A model generated the notes under the pieces. That model made no database searches and was not told where the DNA came from. It saw only the letters and a list, made by a program, of their open reading frames with translations. A stretch of 7,022 nucleotides of DNA from Pseudomonas sp. (GTDB taxonomy: Bacteria; Pseudomonadota; Gammaproteobacteria; Pseudomonadales; Pseudomonadaceae), in the NCBI GenBank assembly GCA_003525045.1, contig DQGF01000413.1, positions 1-7,022 of the forward strand, read 5' to 3'. A program made the position numbers and the translations under genes. This document shows positions 6,487 to 7,022 of this stretch, piece after piece. How positions within the stretch are numbered: position 1 is the stretch's first letter; each line of letters opens with the position of its first letter.

Positions 6487-6586
6487 AGCACACATAAACC
6501 GCTCAACCCCTGAACCGCCACTGACCAGCGTTGCCAACGCTTTACGGCACGCCCAGTGGTTAACGCCAACCAACTTATGCACTTGC

Positions 6587-6590
6587 GAGG
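6587..6590 (+). promoter_or_regulatory. betB ribosome binding site
   Basis: GAGG (within GCGAGG) lies 5 bases before the ATG at 6596 and supports that start. The 109-base betI-betB gap shows no terminator, so betI and betB are probably co-transcribed. Confidence 0.7.
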
Positions 6591-6595
6591 ACTTT

Positions 6596-7022
6596 ATGGC
6601 CCGTTTCGAACTGCAAAAACTCTACATCGATGGCGGCTACAGTGACGCCAGCAGCGACGCCACCTTCGAAGCCATCAACCCGGCTAACGGTGAAGTCCTC
6701 GCAACCGTTCAGCGTGCGACCAAGGAAGACGTTGAACGCGCCGTGGTCAGCGCCGAAAAGGGCCAGAAAATCTGGGCCGCGATGACCGCCATGGAGCGTT
6801 CGCGCATCCTGCGTCGTGCCGTGGACATCCTGCGCGAGCGCAACGATGAACTGGCCGCACTCGAAACCCTGGACACCGGCAAGTCGTACTCCGAAACCCG
6901 TTACGTCGACATCGTCACCGGCGCTGACGTGCTGGAGTACTACGCAGGTCTGGTGCCAGCCATCGAAGGCGAGCAGATTCCGCTGCGCACCACGTCTTTC
7001 GTCTACACCCGTCGCGAGCCGC
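6596..7022 (+). CDS. betB: Betaine aldehyde dehydrogenase, N-terminal part (runs off the window)
   Basis: BetB oxidises betaine aldehyde to glycine betaine with NAD(P)+, the second step of choline oxidation, in the cytoplasm. Only the first 142 codons are present, out of roughly 490 in the family. The reading frame opens with [13 protein letters not shown] and continues with [16 protein letters not shown], the usual start of the aldehyde dehydrogenase fold, then [28 protein letters not shown], and [20 protein letters not shown]. These closely match the P. aeruginosa enzyme as I remember it. The NAD-binding core and the catalytic Cys and Glu lie past the edge and cannot be checked. It is second in the betIBA order. 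Confidence 0.96.
   Translation, partial: MARFELQKLYIDGGYSDASSDATFEAINPANGEVLATVQRATKEDVERAVVSAEKGQKIWAAMTAMERSRILRRAVDILRERNDELAALETLDTGKSYSETRYVDIVTGADVLEYYAGLVPAIEGEQIPLRTTSFVYTRREP

Overview
The window is chromosomal DNA from a Pseudomonas, most likely of the fluorescens/putida side of the genus. This rests on the GC-rich coding sequence, on REP elements of the type with core GGAGCGAGGCTTGCCCGCG, and on a gene order that, from memory, closely follows the P. aeruginosa choline/betaine locus (sdaB, cbcXWV, betT1, betIBA). No mobile element, CRISPR array, rRNA or tRNA was recognised.

Layout: a REP half-site cut by the window edge (1-19); sdaB on the minus strand (43-1419); a 435-nt divergent control region (1420-1854) with a 21-nt-period triple repeat; the cbcX-cbcW-cbcV uptake operon on the plus strand (1855-4889), with a hairpin between the first two genes and a strong intrinsic terminator after the last; an inverted REP doublet (4978-5068); the minus-strand remnant of a BetT-type choline transporter (about 5114-5575); the palindromic BetI operator (5803-5822) and a structured betI leader; betI (5893-6486); and the start of betB (from 6596, running off the right edge).

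How the genes work together: CbcXWV is an ATP-driven importer for quaternary ammonium compounds (choline, and through partner binding proteins probably betaine and carnitine). BetB, with BetA expected just beyond the window, oxidises choline to glycine betaine under control of the choline-sensing repressor BetI. Betaine catabolism ends in glycine and serine, and SdaB deaminates serine to pyruvate. One locus thus holds uptake, the first oxidation steps and the last deamination.

The most notable observation is that the proton- or sodium-coupled choline transporter normally divergent from betI is reduced to its cytoplasmic C-terminal tail. All twelve membrane segments are gone, while the tail's reading frame and the shared BetI operator remain. 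The phased repeats upstream of cbcX are a good candidate for the operator of an AraC-family activator such as GbdR.
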